DNA of 64,000 nt. It comes from Chimaeribacter coloradensis (lineage in GTDB: Bacteria > Pseudomonadota > Gammaproteobacteria > Enterobacterales > Enterobacteriaceae). Every line of letters begins with the position of its first letter. The stretch's first letter is position 1. Below are positions 41,933 through 50,949 of the stretch, in pieces. The notes under the pieces are model-generated. The model had not been told where the DNA came from. It was given only the letters and a program-made list of their open reading frames with translations, and made no database searches. A program made the translations under genes and the position numbers. The stretch covers positions 62,001 to 126,000 of the forward strand of contig NZ_PJZH01000006.1 in assembly GCF_002858715.1 (NCBI RefSeq). The letters are read 5' to 3'.

Positions 41933-42838
41933 TTAACCACCGTGCACCGGTTTGTGATCCGGCACACTGCCGAGCACCGCACAAATGCGGTGGGCGATGT
42001 GGTGCACATGGGTCTCCAGCGCGAAGTGGCCGGTGTCCAGCAGCTCAACCACCGCGTTGGGGTTATCCCGTTGGTAGGCATAGGCTCCCGGCGGGATAAA
42101 GAACGGGTCGTGCTCGCCCCAGATAATCAGCGACGGTAGCCGGGCCTGACGGAAAAAGGCCTGAAACTCAGGGTAGCGCGTCAGGTTAGTGGCGTAGTCC
42201 AGGAACAGATCCAGCTGAATCTCTTTGTTGCCGGGGCGATCCATCAGCAGGGTATCGAGGTAGTAGCCCTCCGGGGCGACGCTTTCAGGGTCTTTCACGC
42301 CGTGCAGGTATTGCCACTTCGTGCCTTCCAGCGTCAGCATCGCGTCACTCATTATTTGGCGGTTCTCCTCAGAGGGATCGGCCCAGTAGGCACGCACCGG
42401 TGCCCACGCCTCCCCCAGCCCCTCCAGATAGGCGTTGCCGTTCTGGGAAACCAGCCCGGTGACCCGCTCCGGGTATTTCAACGCCAGCCGCAACCCTACC
42501 GGCGCGCCATAGTCAAACACATAGAGCGCATAGCGGGTCAGCCCCACCACATCGACAAAGGCGGCGAGCGTTTCCGCCAGCGTGTCAAACCGGTAGAGGT
42601 AGTTGCGCGCCGCCGGGACGACGGTAAACCCGAAGCCGGGCAGGTCCGGTGCCACCAGGTGGAAGCGGTCTGCCAGCAGCGGGATCAACGCGCGGAACTG
42701 GTGCGACGAACTGGGGAAACCGTGCAGCAACAGCAGCGTCGGGTTGGCCGGGTCACCGGCTTCACGGTAAAAAACCTCAACGCCATCAGCATCAGCAACG
42801 TGGTAACGCACGGGGAAAGCGGGGGATGGGGTCATCAT
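41933..42838 (-). CDS. alpha/beta hydrolase (haloalkane dehalogenase / epoxide hydrolase type)
   Basis: 301 residues. The oxyanion motif LLLHGFPSSSHQFR (about residues 34-47), APDLPGFG, and a nucleophile elbow VFDYGAPVG carrying Asp instead of Ser put it in the dehalogenase/epoxide-hydrolase group. The acid and His lie in IWGEHDPFF and LDTGHFALE. It probably hydrolyses an ester-like or epoxide substrate by an alkyl-enzyme intermediate. It is divergent from a CGNR regulator across an array of GTTACA half-sites that should control it. Confidence 0.9.
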   Translation of the reverse strand: MMTPSPAFPVRYHVADADGVEVFYREAGDPANPTLLLLHGFPSSSHQFRALIPLLADRFHLVAPDLPGFGFTVVPAARNYLYRFDTLAETLAAFVDVVGLTRYALYVFDYGAPVGLRLALKYPERVTGLVSQNGNAYLEGLGEAWAPVRAYWADPSEENRQIMSDAMLTLEGTKWQYLHGVKDPESVAPEGYYLDTLLMDRPGNKEIQLDLFLDYATNLTRYPEFQAFFRQARLPSLIIWGEHDPFFIPPGAYAYQRDNPNAVVELLDTGHFALETHVHHIAHRICAVLGSVPDHKPVHGG

Positions 42839-42872
42839 CTGGCTCCGGTAACGGTTAAAGTGATTTTTACAG

Positions 42873-42974
42873 GTTACACCCTCAGTATGGCGGCATCTTG
42901 TAACCTGTCAATAACCAATTTAATGGTTACACCGCGCCACCTGTAACTGTTCAAAGCATTTTTTATCGGTTACA
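42873..42974. promoter_or_regulatory. array of five GTTACA half-sites (CGNR operator candidate)
   Basis: GTTACA at 42873, TGTAAC at 42899, GTTACA at 42926, TGTAAC at 42942 and GTTACA at 42969, alternating in orientation. The first two extend to perfect 10-bp arms, ACAGGTTACA and TGTAACCTGT. Start-to-start spacings are 26, 27, 16 and 27 bases. Confidence 0.62.
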
Positions 42975-43003
42975 GTAAATACCCTGTGTCACCCCTGAGG
43001 ATA

Positions 43004-43582
43004 ATGATGTCTCTTTCACCCGATACCCGTGGGCCGTGGTTTTTGGCTGACCACGGCGCGCTTGATTTTATCAATACCGTGGCCCAGGCCGGGGGGCAGC
43101 CCCACGATTTCTGGCAGTCGGATGAGGATGTCCGCGCCTGGCTGGTGCAGGCCGGGTTGAGCACCGGCGCGGGCGCAGAGGGTGCCCCTGGTGAGTTGCT
43201 GCATGAAGCGCGGCAGTTGCGTGACACCGTCCGGGCGCTGGTGGCAGCGAAAAAAGCGGGCGACCCGGTGGACGTCACACCGCTGAACCGGGCGCTGACT
43301 GCGGCCGGGGGCTGTAACCAACTGGTGGCCGGTGAGAGCGGCGTGCTGCACATCACGCGCGTCTACGCCGGGCACGCCCCGGCCCAACAGCTGGGGCCGG
43401 TGGCGGAACTGGCGGCCTCACTGCTGGCGGACGCGCATTTTGAGCGGGTGCGGGAGTGCGAACACCCGGCGTGCAGCCTGTGGTTCTACGACACCACCAA
43501 GGCGCACCGCCGCCGCTGGTGCAGCATGGCGCTGTGCGGCAACCGCGCCAAAGTGGCCCGCTTCCGCCGCCAGCAAAAATAA
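43004..43582 (+). CDS. CGNR zinc-finger transcriptional regulator
   Basis: 192 residues; ATG 43004, or the following ATG 43007, after TGAGGATA. The N-terminal ABATE-type stress-ligand domain ([16 protein letters not shown], about residues 15-30 onward) is followed by a C-terminal CGNR zinc finger, [12 protein letters not shown]...[16 protein letters not shown], with four Cys ligands. It probably represses the divergent hydrolase by binding the GTTACA array. Confidence 0.92.
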   Translation: MMSLSPDTRGPWFLADHGALDFINTVAQAGGQPHDFWQSDEDVRAWLVQAGLSTGAGAEGAPGELLHEARQLRDTVRALVAAKKAGDPVDVTPLNRALTAAGGCNQLVAGESGVLHITRVYAGHAPAQQLGPVAELAASLLADAHFERVRECEHPACSLWFYDTTKAHRRRWCSMALCGNRAKVARFRRQQK

Positions 43583-43692
43583 CGGCGCACCCTGCCGCCT
43601 GTATGCCGTTCAGCCAGCCGCGCGGATTTCCCGCGGGCAGGCTTCGCAACCCGCCGGGCGTAGGGTATAGTCCGTTTTTTTCTGGAGGAACC

Positions 43693-44574
43693 ATGCTGAC
43701 CCATTCAACCACCCGTCTTAACAAATACATCAGCGAGAGCGGTATCTGCTCCCGCCGCGAAGCCGACCGTTACATTGAACAGGGGCTGGTGTTAATCAAC
43801 GGCAAACGGGCCGCAATTGGCGATCAGGTCTCTGCCGGAGATGTGGTGAAGGTGAACGGTCAGCTGATTGAGCCGCGCAACGAAGAGGATCTGGTGCTTA
43901 TCGCGCTGAACAAGCCGGTCGGGATTGTCAGCACCACCGAAGAGGGCGAGCAGGACAACATCGTCGATTTTGTTAACCACAGCAAACGCGTTTTCCCGAT
44001 CGGCCGTCTGGACAAAGAGTCCCAGGGGCTGATCCTGCTGACCAACCACGGCGATCTGGTCAACAAGATCCTGCGGGCCGGTAACGACCACGAAAAAGAG
44101 TATCTGGTGACGGTGAACAAACCGATCACCGACGAGTTTATCCGCGGCATGGGTGCCGGGGTGCCGATGATGGGCACCGTCACCAAAAAGTGCAAAGTGA
44201 AGAAAGAGGCACCGCTGGTGTTCCGCATCACCCTGGTGCAGGGGCTTAACCGCCAGATCCGCCGCATGTGCCAGCATTTTGGTTATGAAGTCACCAAACT
44301 CGAGCGCACCCGCATCATGAACATCAGCCTGAAGGGGCTGCCGCAGGGCGAATGGCGCGATTTGACCGATGACGAGCTGATCGACCTCTTCAAGCTGCTT
44401 GAGAACTCCACCTCGGAAGATAAGTCCGCGAAAAAGGCCCCGGCCAAACCGCAGGGCATGAAAAAACCGGCCTCCGGTGCGGCGAAAGGCGCAGCGAAAG
44501 GCGGGGAAAAATCCGCCGCCCCGGCCGGGCGCAAGCGCTTCACCCAGCCGGGCCGCAAGAAAAAAGGGCGCTGA
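43693..44574 (+). CDS. rluF: 23S rRNA pseudouridine(2604) synthase RluF
   Basis: 293 residues from ATG 43693 (TGGAGGAACC); the frame is open far upstream but unsupported there. An S4 RNA-binding domain (about residues 8-60, [23 protein letters not shown]) is followed by the RsuA/RluF catalytic domain with Asp107 in [11 protein letters not shown] and [28 protein letters not shown]. The Lys/Ala-rich C-terminal tail (after about 240) is typical of RluF. It modifies U2604 of 23S rRNA and, in E. coli, U35 of tRNA-Tyr. Confidence 0.95.
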   Translation: MLTHSTTRLNKYISESGICSRREADRYIEQGLVLINGKRAAIGDQVSAGDVVKVNGQLIEPRNEEDLVLIALNKPVGIVSTTEEGEQDNIVDFVNHSKRVFPIGRLDKESQGLILLTNHGDLVNKILRAGNDHEKEYLVTVNKPITDEFIRGMGAGVPMMGTVTKKCKVKKEAPLVFRITLVQGLNRQIRRMCQHFGYEVTKLERTRIMNISLKGLPQGEWRDLTDDELIDLFKLLENSTSEDKSAKKAPAKPQGMKKPASGAAKGAAKGGEKSAAPAGRKRFTQPGRKKKGR

Positions 44575-44616
44575 TCCCGTGCCGCCCTCCCCCACATCAC
44601 AGAGAAGGACGCTGCT

Positions 44617-45510
44617 ATGTTCAGAGGTTTAAGTGCATTTCCCCTGACACCCTGTACGCCGGAAGGCATTGATGACGCCGGGTTCCTGCGCATTCTGGAA
44701 CGGCTGGTCAGCGCCGGGGTCGGTTCGCTGGGGGTGCTTGGGTCAACCGGGAGTTACGCCTACCTCACCCGCGAACAGCGGAAACGGGTGGCGGCGCTGG
44801 CGAAACAACAGGCCGGGGCGATCCCGGTGATGGTGTCGATCGGGGCGGTCGGCACCGCGCAGGTGTTGCAGCTGGCAGAGGATGCCCAGCACGCAGGCGC
44901 GGATGCACTGCTGCTCCCGGCGATGAGCTACCAGACCCTCACAGACGACGAGGTGTTCGGCCTGTTCGAAACGGTGTCACGCCACGTCTCCGTGCCGGTG
45001 TGTGTCTATGACAACCCCGGCACCACCCGTTTCACCTTCTCTGACGATCTGCATGGCCGCATCGCCGCGCTGCCGCGCATCGGCTCCATCAAGATCCCCG
45101 GCGTACCCGCGGACGCCGCGGCGGCCCATGCCCGCGTGCAGCAGCTGCGCGGGAAGATCCCGGCAGGCGTGACACTGGGGGTCAGCGGCGATGCCTTCGC
45201 CGGTCTTGGCCTGAACGCGGGCTGTGAGGTCTGGTATTCCGTGTGTGGCGGGCTGTTCCCCCATACGGCGAAAGCGATCACCGACGCGGCGGCACGCGGT
45301 GACCACGCACGCGTGACCCAGCTCACTGAACGCCTCGCGCCGCTGTGGGCGCTGTTCCGGCAACATGGCGGCAGCATCCGGGTGATGGCGGCAGCGGCGG
45401 GGGTTCTGGGGCTGACCCAGGTAGATTGTTTGCCCCGCCCGCTGCTGCCGTTGCCGGAAGCGCACTGTGCCGCTGTTGCTGCGGTGATTGAGGAACTGGG
45501 ACTCGAGTAA
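44617..45510 (+). CDS. dihydrodipicolinate synthase family protein
   Basis: 297 residues, a DapA/NanA-type aldolase barrel. LGSTGSYAYLTREQRKRV is the Thr-rich phosphate/pyruvate loop, VCVYDNPGTTRF carries the catalytic Tyr, and IKIPG holds the Schiff-base Lys (about residue 155). The GSTGS loop differs from true DapA (GTTGE), so the substrate is probably another 2-oxoacid aldol. AAGGACGCTGCT precedes the ATG. Downstream lies a decayed LysR tail in convergent orientation, the counterpart of the intact pair at 53 kb. Confidence 0.9.
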   Translation: MFRGLSAFPLTPCTPEGIDDAGFLRILERLVSAGVGSLGVLGSTGSYAYLTREQRKRVAALAKQQAGAIPVMVSIGAVGTAQVLQLAEDAQHAGADALLLPAMSYQTLTDDEVFGLFETVSRHVSVPVCVYDNPGTTRFTFSDDLHGRIAALPRIGSIKIPGVPADAAAAHARVQQLRGKIPAGVTLGVSGDAFAGLGLNAGCEVWYSVCGGLFPHTAKAITDAAARGDHARVTQLTERLAPLWALFRQHGGSIRVMAAAAGVLGLTQVDCLPRPLLPLPEAHCAAVAAVIEELGLE

Positions 45511-45529
45511 GCCCCTTCCCCCTGCTCCC

Positions 45530-45603
45530 CGGCCTTTCGGGTTCTGCCCGCCGGGGCAGAGCCGCTCAGCATTCACTGCCCGGCCGGGCGGGTGCGGTCC
45601 CAT
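45530..45603 (-). pseudogene. 3' remnant of a LysR gene
   Basis: The DNA is clearly homologous to the last about 75-100 bases of the LysR gene at 53.1 kb (shared blocks such as CCGCACCCGCCC, CCGGCCGGGCAGTG and ACCCGAAAGG-like), in the same orientation relative to a dapA-like neighbour. Small deletions destroy the frame and the rest of the gene is absent. Confidence 0.65.
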
Positions 45604-45672
45604 CTTATTTTGCTGAACCTCTCTGAGCCAGTGTGATTAAAGAAGTGCACGCCAGCAGAGCCTGGCTACGGG

Positions 45673-46194
45673 CTAACGGGGAATACCATAGTCTTTTCTG
45701 AGCTTGTCGGCACCGGCAAAGTGCGCGTTGATTTCATCAAGTCGCTTGTCCGATACAGTGCCTCCCATGCCTTCTATCAGACTTAACAACGGGGTGGGTT
45801 CGCCCGCCGCGCCCCACTGGCCTTCCGGGATCTCAGTCAGGTGTACCCAGATGCCTGTGCCGTCATCTGCGGGTGATATCTCCAGCGCGGCGCGAATATC
45901 TGCGGTGACGTCTGCGATTGCCCGTAATTTCAATTCTGCGTTCATAAAGCCTTCAGGTGCGATGATCCGGGCAAGGCACAGGGTTCTGCCGCGCCGGTAA
46001 GTCTCATCAAAACGGCCCCCGATGGCCCAGTCTCCGGCAGAAATAACCCGAAACCAGGCCCAGTCCCGGGTGCACGCAGCATCCGTGGGGCCCCCGATTT
46101 CGATATTCAGCAGGGTATCGGACAGCGCCTGAGCCAGGGCCGCTTTTTTTTCATCGGGAATCGCTTCCCGCGTTGTGATTTCGATAAAGGGCAT
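45673..46194 (-). CDS. tautomerase family protein
   Basis: 173 residues beginning MPFIEITTREAIPDEKKAALAQALSDTL; the Pro after Met is the catalytic base of the 4-oxalocrotonate tautomerase superfamily. The protein is longer than 4-OT (about 62) and seems to hold two beta-alpha-beta units, like the cis-CaaD/MSAD group. Good site GGAGGAAATTAAA. It lies downstream of the MATE gene on the same strand, 46 bases away, and may share its TetR-controlled transcript. Confidence 0.85.
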   Translation of the reverse strand: MPFIEITTREAIPDEKKAALAQALSDTLLNIEIGGPTDAACTRDWAWFRVISAGDWAIGGRFDETYRRGRTLCLARIIAPEGFMNAELKLRAIADVTADIRAALEISPADDGTGIWVHLTEIPEGQWGAAGEPTPLLSLIEGMGGTVSDKRLDEINAHFAGADKLRKDYGIPR

Positions 46195-46240
46195 TTTAAT
46201 TTCCTCCGGGTTGAGAGATCTGAACAGGTCAGGGATGAAC

Positions 46241-47665
46241 TTAAACCTGCTTACTGGGTAATGTTTCCTTTCCCCATCCCGCCCGGAGGGTGCATCCGGT
46301 CAGAATGAGGCAGTACAGGAGGAGGCCTGCGGCGATGAGGGCATACAGCCAAGCCACGGATCCCACCAGCGGGAGAATGAACCACCCGCCTGCGGCAACC
46401 AGTAAAAAGCGGGCTATGCCACCGATAACGGGCCAGAAGAGGGTGCCTGCCCCCTGATTGGCAAAATAGAGCGCAAAGCCAAAACCATACAGCCCGTAGA
46501 AGGGGCCAACGATGCGCAGATAGGTCGAGCCGGCCGCGATCATCTCTGGGCCGGAGCTGAAAATATGCAGCCAGAGGCCCGGCGCCAGGGCTGCTGTCAG
46601 GCCCATGATTTCAGCCATCAGAAAGCAGATGCCGGCACCGGTGAAGGCGATAACGCGCGCCCGGTGGCGATGGCCGGCGCCGGTGTTCATGCCCACCATC
46701 GAGACCAGCGTGCCGCCCACGCCAAATACCAGCGGGACCAGCAGATATTCGAGGCGCGCACCGGTACCAAAGCCGGCGACCTCAGCCGGGCCGAAGCGAT
46801 GGCCGATAAGCGCGGTAGCAGAGGCAATGGTGGCATTGGTTACCACGGATGACAGCGCGGCCAGGGTGCCGACGCGCATGATCTGAGTGAAGATATTCCG
46901 GTGCAGCGGCACCCACTTAAAGCGCGCCGCGTTGCGGCCGCTCAGAATGTACCCGCCGAAAAAAAGCGTGCTGCAGAAGTAGTAAACCAGCAGCGCTACG
47001 CCGCCGCCGGCCACGCCAATCGCCGGGAAGGGGCCTGTCCCGAAAATCAGCATGGGTGAAAGCGGGATAAGAATGACCACGCCACCGCAGATGCCGATGG
47101 CCGGGATCATCAGATTGCCCGTCCCCCGGATCACGGAGGCCAGACCGTTCATAAGCCAGAGCAGCGGCATGCCGGCAAACACGATATTGGAATATGTCAG
47201 GGCTGCTTTCAGAGAGGCGCCCTGTCCCCCGAGCACACGATAAATATCACTGCCGAACAGCAGAATAACCGCTGCACTCGCCACACCGAGCGTGCCGCAG
47301 AGCACAACCGCATGAAGCACGAGGGCGTGGGCCTCTTCTGTGCGGTTGGCACCGATCGCGCGCGAAATAGCGGAGGAGATGCCGCCGCCGAAGGCGCCGC
47401 CGGAGAGGGTATGCATCAGCATAAGAACGGGAAACACAATGGCCATGGCCGCGAGCACATCCGTGCCCAGACGGGACAGATACCAGGTTTCAATCAGACC
47501 GGTGGAAGCCTGGGCGACCTGAATGATGACGTTGGGCCAGGACAGGCGGAACACCGTGGAAAAGATGGGGCCTTCCAGCAGCATTTTTCGCCGCCGCGTA
47601 TGGGAATCGGGGAGGGGCGGAAGGGCATTTTCCCCTGGCAGCTGTTCTGCATCATTTGCGCTCAT
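46241..47665 (-). CDS. MATE family efflux transporter
   Basis: 474 residues and about twelve helices in two MatE repeats (GPIFSTVFRLSWPNVIIQVAQASTGLIETWYLSRLG at the N-terminus). It exports drugs or metabolites in exchange for Na+ or H+. The hydrophilic first 30 residues are longer than usual. It is divergent from a serine hydrolase across a 23-bp inverted repeat that fits a TetR operator pair; the TetR gene follows the hydrolase. Confidence 0.92.
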   Translation of the reverse strand: MSANDAEQLPGENALPPLPDSHTRRRKMLLEGPIFSTVFRLSWPNVIIQVAQASTGLIETWYLSRLGTDVLAAMAIVFPVLMLMHTLSGGAFGGGISSAISRAIGANRTEEAHALVLHAVVLCGTLGVASAAVILLFGSDIYRVLGGQGASLKAALTYSNIVFAGMPLLWLMNGLASVIRGTGNLMIPAIGICGGVVILIPLSPMLIFGTGPFPAIGVAGGGVALLVYYFCSTLFFGGYILSGRNAARFKWVPLHRNIFTQIMRVGTLAALSSVVTNATIASATALIGHRFGPAEVAGFGTGARLEYLLVPLVFGVGGTLVSMVGMNTGAGHRHRARVIAFTGAGICFLMAEIMGLTAALAPGLWLHIFSSGPEMIAAGSTYLRIVGPFYGLYGFGFALYFANQGAGTLFWPVIGGIARFLLVAAGGWFILPLVGSVAWLYALIAAGLLLYCLILTGCTLRAGWGKETLPSKQV

Positions 47666-47719
47666 GTATTTATACTCCCGGTAGAGCTGTTAAAAAAAGT
47701 AATTACAAACAGCATCCTG

Positions 47720-47780
47720 CATTTGAGCTACTGGTAGGTCAATATCTATTTTTGTATTTGACCTACCAGTAGCTCAAATG
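47720..47780. promoter_or_regulatory. pair of TetR-type operators in a 23-bp inverted repeat
   Basis: Arms 47720-47742 and 47758-47780 are exact complements around 15 bases. Each arm contains GAGCTACTGGTAGGTC, itself a near-palindrome (CTAC-TG-GTAG core). TTGACC of each arm can serve as -35 for one of the two divergent genes. Confidence 0.75.
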
Positions 47781-47829
47781 ATAGCGTGCAATTTTCGGGC
47801 GTGGTTCCGTTTTTGGAGATGTCACAGGA

Positions 47830-49029
47830 ATGAATGAACGTAATGTACTTTTACCGGTTCGGATGAACGCATTTAATCACTGCCTTTCACAGGCGGTTGA
47901 AGGCGGCGTGGCACCGGGCATTGTGGCGATGGCCGCCACGCCAAAGGGCGTGATTTATGAAGGCGCGGCGGGGCTGGCAGGTCTTGAGAGCTCAGCGGCC
48001 ATGACGCCCGACACCCTTTTCTGGATCCTCTCCATGACCAAAGCGGTGACTGCGGTCGCCTGCATGCAGCTGGTTGAGCAGGGCAGACTTCACGTTGACC
48101 AGCCGGCCTCTGACTTTATCCCTGAACTGGCGGCACCACAGGTGCTGGAGGGCTTTTCACCGGCGGGTGTGCCTCTTCTGCGCCCGGCGAAACGGCCGAT
48201 CACGGTCCGGCATCTTCTTACCCATACCTCTGGCTATACCTACTCGCTCTGGAGTAAAACACTGGCCCGTTATGAAGAGGTGACGGGAACACCCATTGTT
48301 TTTTCCGGCAGGAAAGAGGCCTTAAGCGTGCCGCTGGAATTCGATCCGGGCGATCGCTGGCAGTACGGAATGTCGATTGAGTGGGTGGGCAGACTGGTTG
48401 AAGCCATCAGCGGACAGACGCTGGAGGATTACTTCCGCGACAACATTTTCACGCCTCTTGGCATGCATGACACCGGCTTTATTATCAGCGATGAACAGCG
48501 TGCCCGGACCGCAACGGCTTCCCAGCGCGAAGCCGATGGCTCTCTGACCTCTGCCCCCTATGAGTCGCCGCAGCAGACCGATTTCGCGCTGGCGGGCACC
48601 GGCCTCTTCAGCACACCGCGCAACTATATGGCTTTTCTGCAGATGCTGCTCAGTGAAGGCAGCCTGAATGGTGTTAAAATACTGGATCCCGAAACGGTTT
48701 CCGTAATGATGAGTAATCAGATCGGTGAAATGAATGTCGCAGAGATGGTCAGTCCGCATCCTGCCCGATCAAAGAATTTCGACCTCTTCCCGGGTATGCC
48801 GCACAAGTGGGGTTTTTCATTCGACATTAATACGCAGCCGGGTCCTTACGGCCGCAGCGCGGGCAGCGCAGCCTGGGCCGGCGCGATGAACACGCATTAT
48901 TGGATCGACCCGGTGACAAAAGTGACCGGTGCCCTTTTCACTCAGATTTGGCCATTTTACGATGACCAGGTTATTGCACTGTTTAATAAGTTTGAGCAGA
49001 CGCTGTATCAGGAATTGCATAAAAACTGA
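47830..49029 (+). CDS. serine hydrolase, class C beta-lactamase-like (EstB type)
   Basis: 399 residues without a signal peptide. The SxxK motif is in ILSMTKAVTAVA (about residues 64-75); RPITVRHLLTHTSGYTYSLW and GDRWQYGMSIEWVGRLVEAISG, with the YxM variant of Tyr-x-Asn, follow. Such cytoplasmic proteins are usually esterases rather than beta-lactamases. It is divergent from the MATE pump and followed 29 bases later by the TetR gene, so the three form one regulated unit. Confidence 0.9.
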   Translation: MNERNVLLPVRMNAFNHCLSQAVEGGVAPGIVAMAATPKGVIYEGAAGLAGLESSAAMTPDTLFWILSMTKAVTAVACMQLVEQGRLHVDQPASDFIPELAAPQVLEGFSPAGVPLLRPAKRPITVRHLLTHTSGYTYSLWSKTLARYEEVTGTPIVFSGRKEALSVPLEFDPGDRWQYGMSIEWVGRLVEAISGQTLEDYFRDNIFTPLGMHDTGFIISDEQRARTATASQREADGSLTSAPYESPQQTDFALAGTGLFSTPRNYMAFLQMLLSEGSLNGVKILDPETVSVMMSNQIGEMNVAEMVSPHPARSKNFDLFPGMPHKWGFSFDINTQPGPYGRSAGSAAWAGAMNTHYWIDPVTKVTGALFTQIWPFYDDQVIALFNKFEQTLYQELHKN

Positions 49030-49058
49030 TCCGTCGGCTCTTTGTAAGGAATTTCCAT

Positions 49059-49628
49059 ATGCCAAGATCACCGAAGCGTGAAAAACTGCTGGAAGCGACA
49101 AAAGAGCTTCTCTGGGAAGTAGGATTCGAGGCAATGTCGCCACGTGATATCCAGGAGCGAAGCGCGGCCAGGCCTGGCAGCCTTTATCACCATTTTGCCT
49201 CGAAGCTCGCCCTTGCCGGGGAGGCAATGAATGAAATCGCTGAAAGTGATATCGCCCGTATCAACGCTTTCTTCAATCAAGACGGGCCACCGCTTGAAAT
49301 CGTCCAGCGCTATCTTCAGCTTAAGCGGGACAGCGTGCGGGGATGCCGTTTCGGACGCCTGGTAAATGAAGCGTCCATTGTGCACGATGAGCTGCGCGAC
49401 CCGGTCAACGCCTTTTTTGATGCTATACAGGCTAATCTGATCAGGAAACTGACACAGGCCAGGGATGAGGGGGCCTTGCCCGCGCGCGTGAACCCTGAAA
49501 ACCTGGCAATTTCGCTGTTGGCTCTGATGCAGGGAGGCGCGGTACTTGCCCGGGCCTATCAGAACGAAGAAATGTACCTGAGAGCGATTGACGGTGCTGT
49601 TTCATTACTGCATGAATCAACGTCATAA
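49059..49628 (+). CDS. TetR family regulator
   Basis: 189 residues. The N-terminal HTH is LLEATKELLWEVGFEAMSPRDIQERSAARPGSLYHHFASK (about residues 8-47); the C-terminal domain resembles the LmrA/YxaF-type TetR_C. AAGGAATTTCCAT precedes the ATG. It probably represses the MATE and serine hydrolase genes through the two operators at 47.7 kb and is induced by the pump's substrate. Confidence 0.93.
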   Translation: MPRSPKREKLLEATKELLWEVGFEAMSPRDIQERSAARPGSLYHHFASKLALAGEAMNEIAESDIARINAFFNQDGPPLEIVQRYLQLKRDSVRGCRFGRLVNEASIVHDELRDPVNAFFDAIQANLIRKLTQARDEGALPARVNPENLAISLLALMQGGAVLARAYQNEEMYLRAIDGAVSLLHESTS

Positions 49629-50152
49629 CTATGAATATGTCGCTGGTTGGATCGCCCTGGAAGTGCATTCTTCGCTCTCTGCCGCAGGGCTTGCGGCTGC
49701 ATTTTCCGCTGCACTTGCATGGATTGGCATAAGCTGGAATGCCGTGGCCGGCTTTATTTTTGTAACCATAGAAACCCCCATGCGGGCGACAAAGGCAATC
49801 CGCACTCTGCGGGTCGGCTGCCACCCTGGGCTGGCATGCCGTGCACAGACCCTTTCTGAATGCCCGGATCTGAGTGGCAGGAAGAATTCATTAAAATAAA
49901 TTGCACGTCCGCTCCTGGCTCAAAGCGGACATGAGGAGGAAGGAAAATCCCTTGTGAGCCAAAAATCGAAATTTATAAGGCGTCACTCGAATTGGGTTGG
50001 TTATATCTGTCGGAAAAAGGTTAACGCTGGCTTCAGGAAGAAAAGCACCTTTATAAAAGTGACTTATCCGTCTGCCTGATGTTTAGATTTTTAAGCGAGG
50101 CGTTAACCTGTATTCCGGTAGCAGTGCTATGTAAAGGTTCTGGCTTTACAGA
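49629..50152. other. 524-bp stretch without a supported gene
   Basis: Holds one REP-like unit (49906-49932) and two overlapping opposite reading frames that run into the end of the tetR gene. The minus frame around 49629-49824 has coding-like composition (GFYGYKNKAGHGIPAYA) but no ribosome site that I can support. It may be a remnant. Confidence 0.4.
49906..49932. repeat. REP-like palindrome
   Basis: CGTCCGCTCCTGGCTC then AAAGCGGACATG; same family as 15263-15330. Confidence 0.7.
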
Positions 50153-50542
50153 TTAAAGGACCTCTTCCGACAGCATTCGTCCCTGACTGAAACTCCACTC
50201 GCCGGCAGTATTAAACTGAATGATGACCATGACATCGTCCGGATGAATATCCAGGCATTGCGATAATCTTCCGCACAGCGAGCGGCACAGACTCTGCTTC
50301 TGTTGCTGTGAGCGAGGCTTGCCGGCAATGATGAGAAACTGCATAAAGTTATGAGTTCGCCCGCCGGTTTTGTAGTGGCTGTCAAATACCCTCAGCCGTG
50401 ACGGCAGTTCTTCAAATGCCTGAAAGCGATCGCCGTGTGGAACGGCAAACTCATCTTCCAGGCTCTGCTGAAGGATGTCGGATATCAGCTTTATCTGCGC
50501 GTCGCTATAACCCTGACGCAAAATGATACGCGTAAAAGGCAT
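50153..50542 (-). CDS. tautomerase family protein
   Basis: 129 residues starting MPFTRIILRQGYSDAQIKLISDIL, with the N-terminal catalytic Pro. FDSHYKTGGRTHNFMQFLIIAGKPRSQQQKQSLCRSL fits the second beta-alpha-beta unit of the cis-CaaD-like group. Lower GC than the paralogue at 45.7 kb. It begins 5 bases after the carboxymuconolactone decarboxylase-like gene, with GTGGAG inside that gene's end, so the two are translated together. Confidence 0.85.
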   Translation of the reverse strand: MPFTRIILRQGYSDAQIKLISDILQQSLEDEFAVPHGDRFQAFEELPSRLRVFDSHYKTGGRTHNFMQFLIIAGKPRSQQQKQSLCRSLCGRLSQCLDIHPDDVMVIIQFNTAGEWSFSQGRMLSEEVL

Positions 50543-50547
50543 GATGG

Positions 50548-50850
50548 CTACTCCACGTCCAGACAGTTCAGGGCTGAGACCGCTGCCGGCCAGCCTGCAT
50601 AAAATGCCAGGTGGGTAAACGCTTCTATCAGTTCATCCTTTGTCAGGCCATTTTGTTGTGCAAAGTTAATATGCCACGGTAATTGTTGCACGCTGCCGAG
50701 TGCCGTCAGCGCACCTAATGTAATGAGGCTACGCTCGCGAGGTGAAAGAGCGTTCCGCGTCCAGATATCCTCAAAGAGCACCCGGTTTGTCAGTTCGGCC
50801 AGCTTCGGCGCAATGTGTTCAAGCGTTTCACGATCAAGAGATGTATGCAT
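50548..50850 (-). CDS. carboxymuconolactone decarboxylase family protein
   Basis: 100 residues, CMD/AhpD-like. LSPRERSLITLGALTALGSVQQLPWHINFAQQNGLTKDELIEAFTHLAFYAGWPAA is the typical domain, but the CxxC of AhpD is absent, so it is of the decarboxylase-like subgroup. AAGGAGAACACTT precedes the ATG. With the tautomerase it forms a two-gene operon divergent from a LysR regulator; the pairing suggests breakdown of a small cyclic or unsaturated acid. Confidence 0.9.
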   Translation of the reverse strand: MHTSLDRETLEHIAPKLAELTNRVLFEDIWTRNALSPRERSLITLGALTALGSVQQLPWHINFAQQNGLTKDELIEAFTHLAFYAGWPAAVSALNCLDVE

Positions 50851-50949
50851 AAGTGTTCTCCTTATTGACTGAAAAGTCAGAATAGAGAAATAATTCCATC
50901 CCGAAAATCAACTTATACGCGATCATTAATCCTTAAAGCCGGGACGATT

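Noticed and set aside
44617-45510. DapA-family gene as the biosynthetic dapA
   Set aside because: The active-site loop is GSTGS rather than GTTGE and the context is not lysine synthesis.
47830-49029. Serine hydrolase as a true beta-lactamase
   Set aside because: No signal peptide and a Tyr-Gly-Met in place of Tyr-x-Asn; the layout fits cytoplasmic EstB-type esterases better.
49588-49899. 103-codon plus frame after tetR
   Set aside because: It overlaps the tetR end by 41 bases, has no ribosome site and no recognisable domain.
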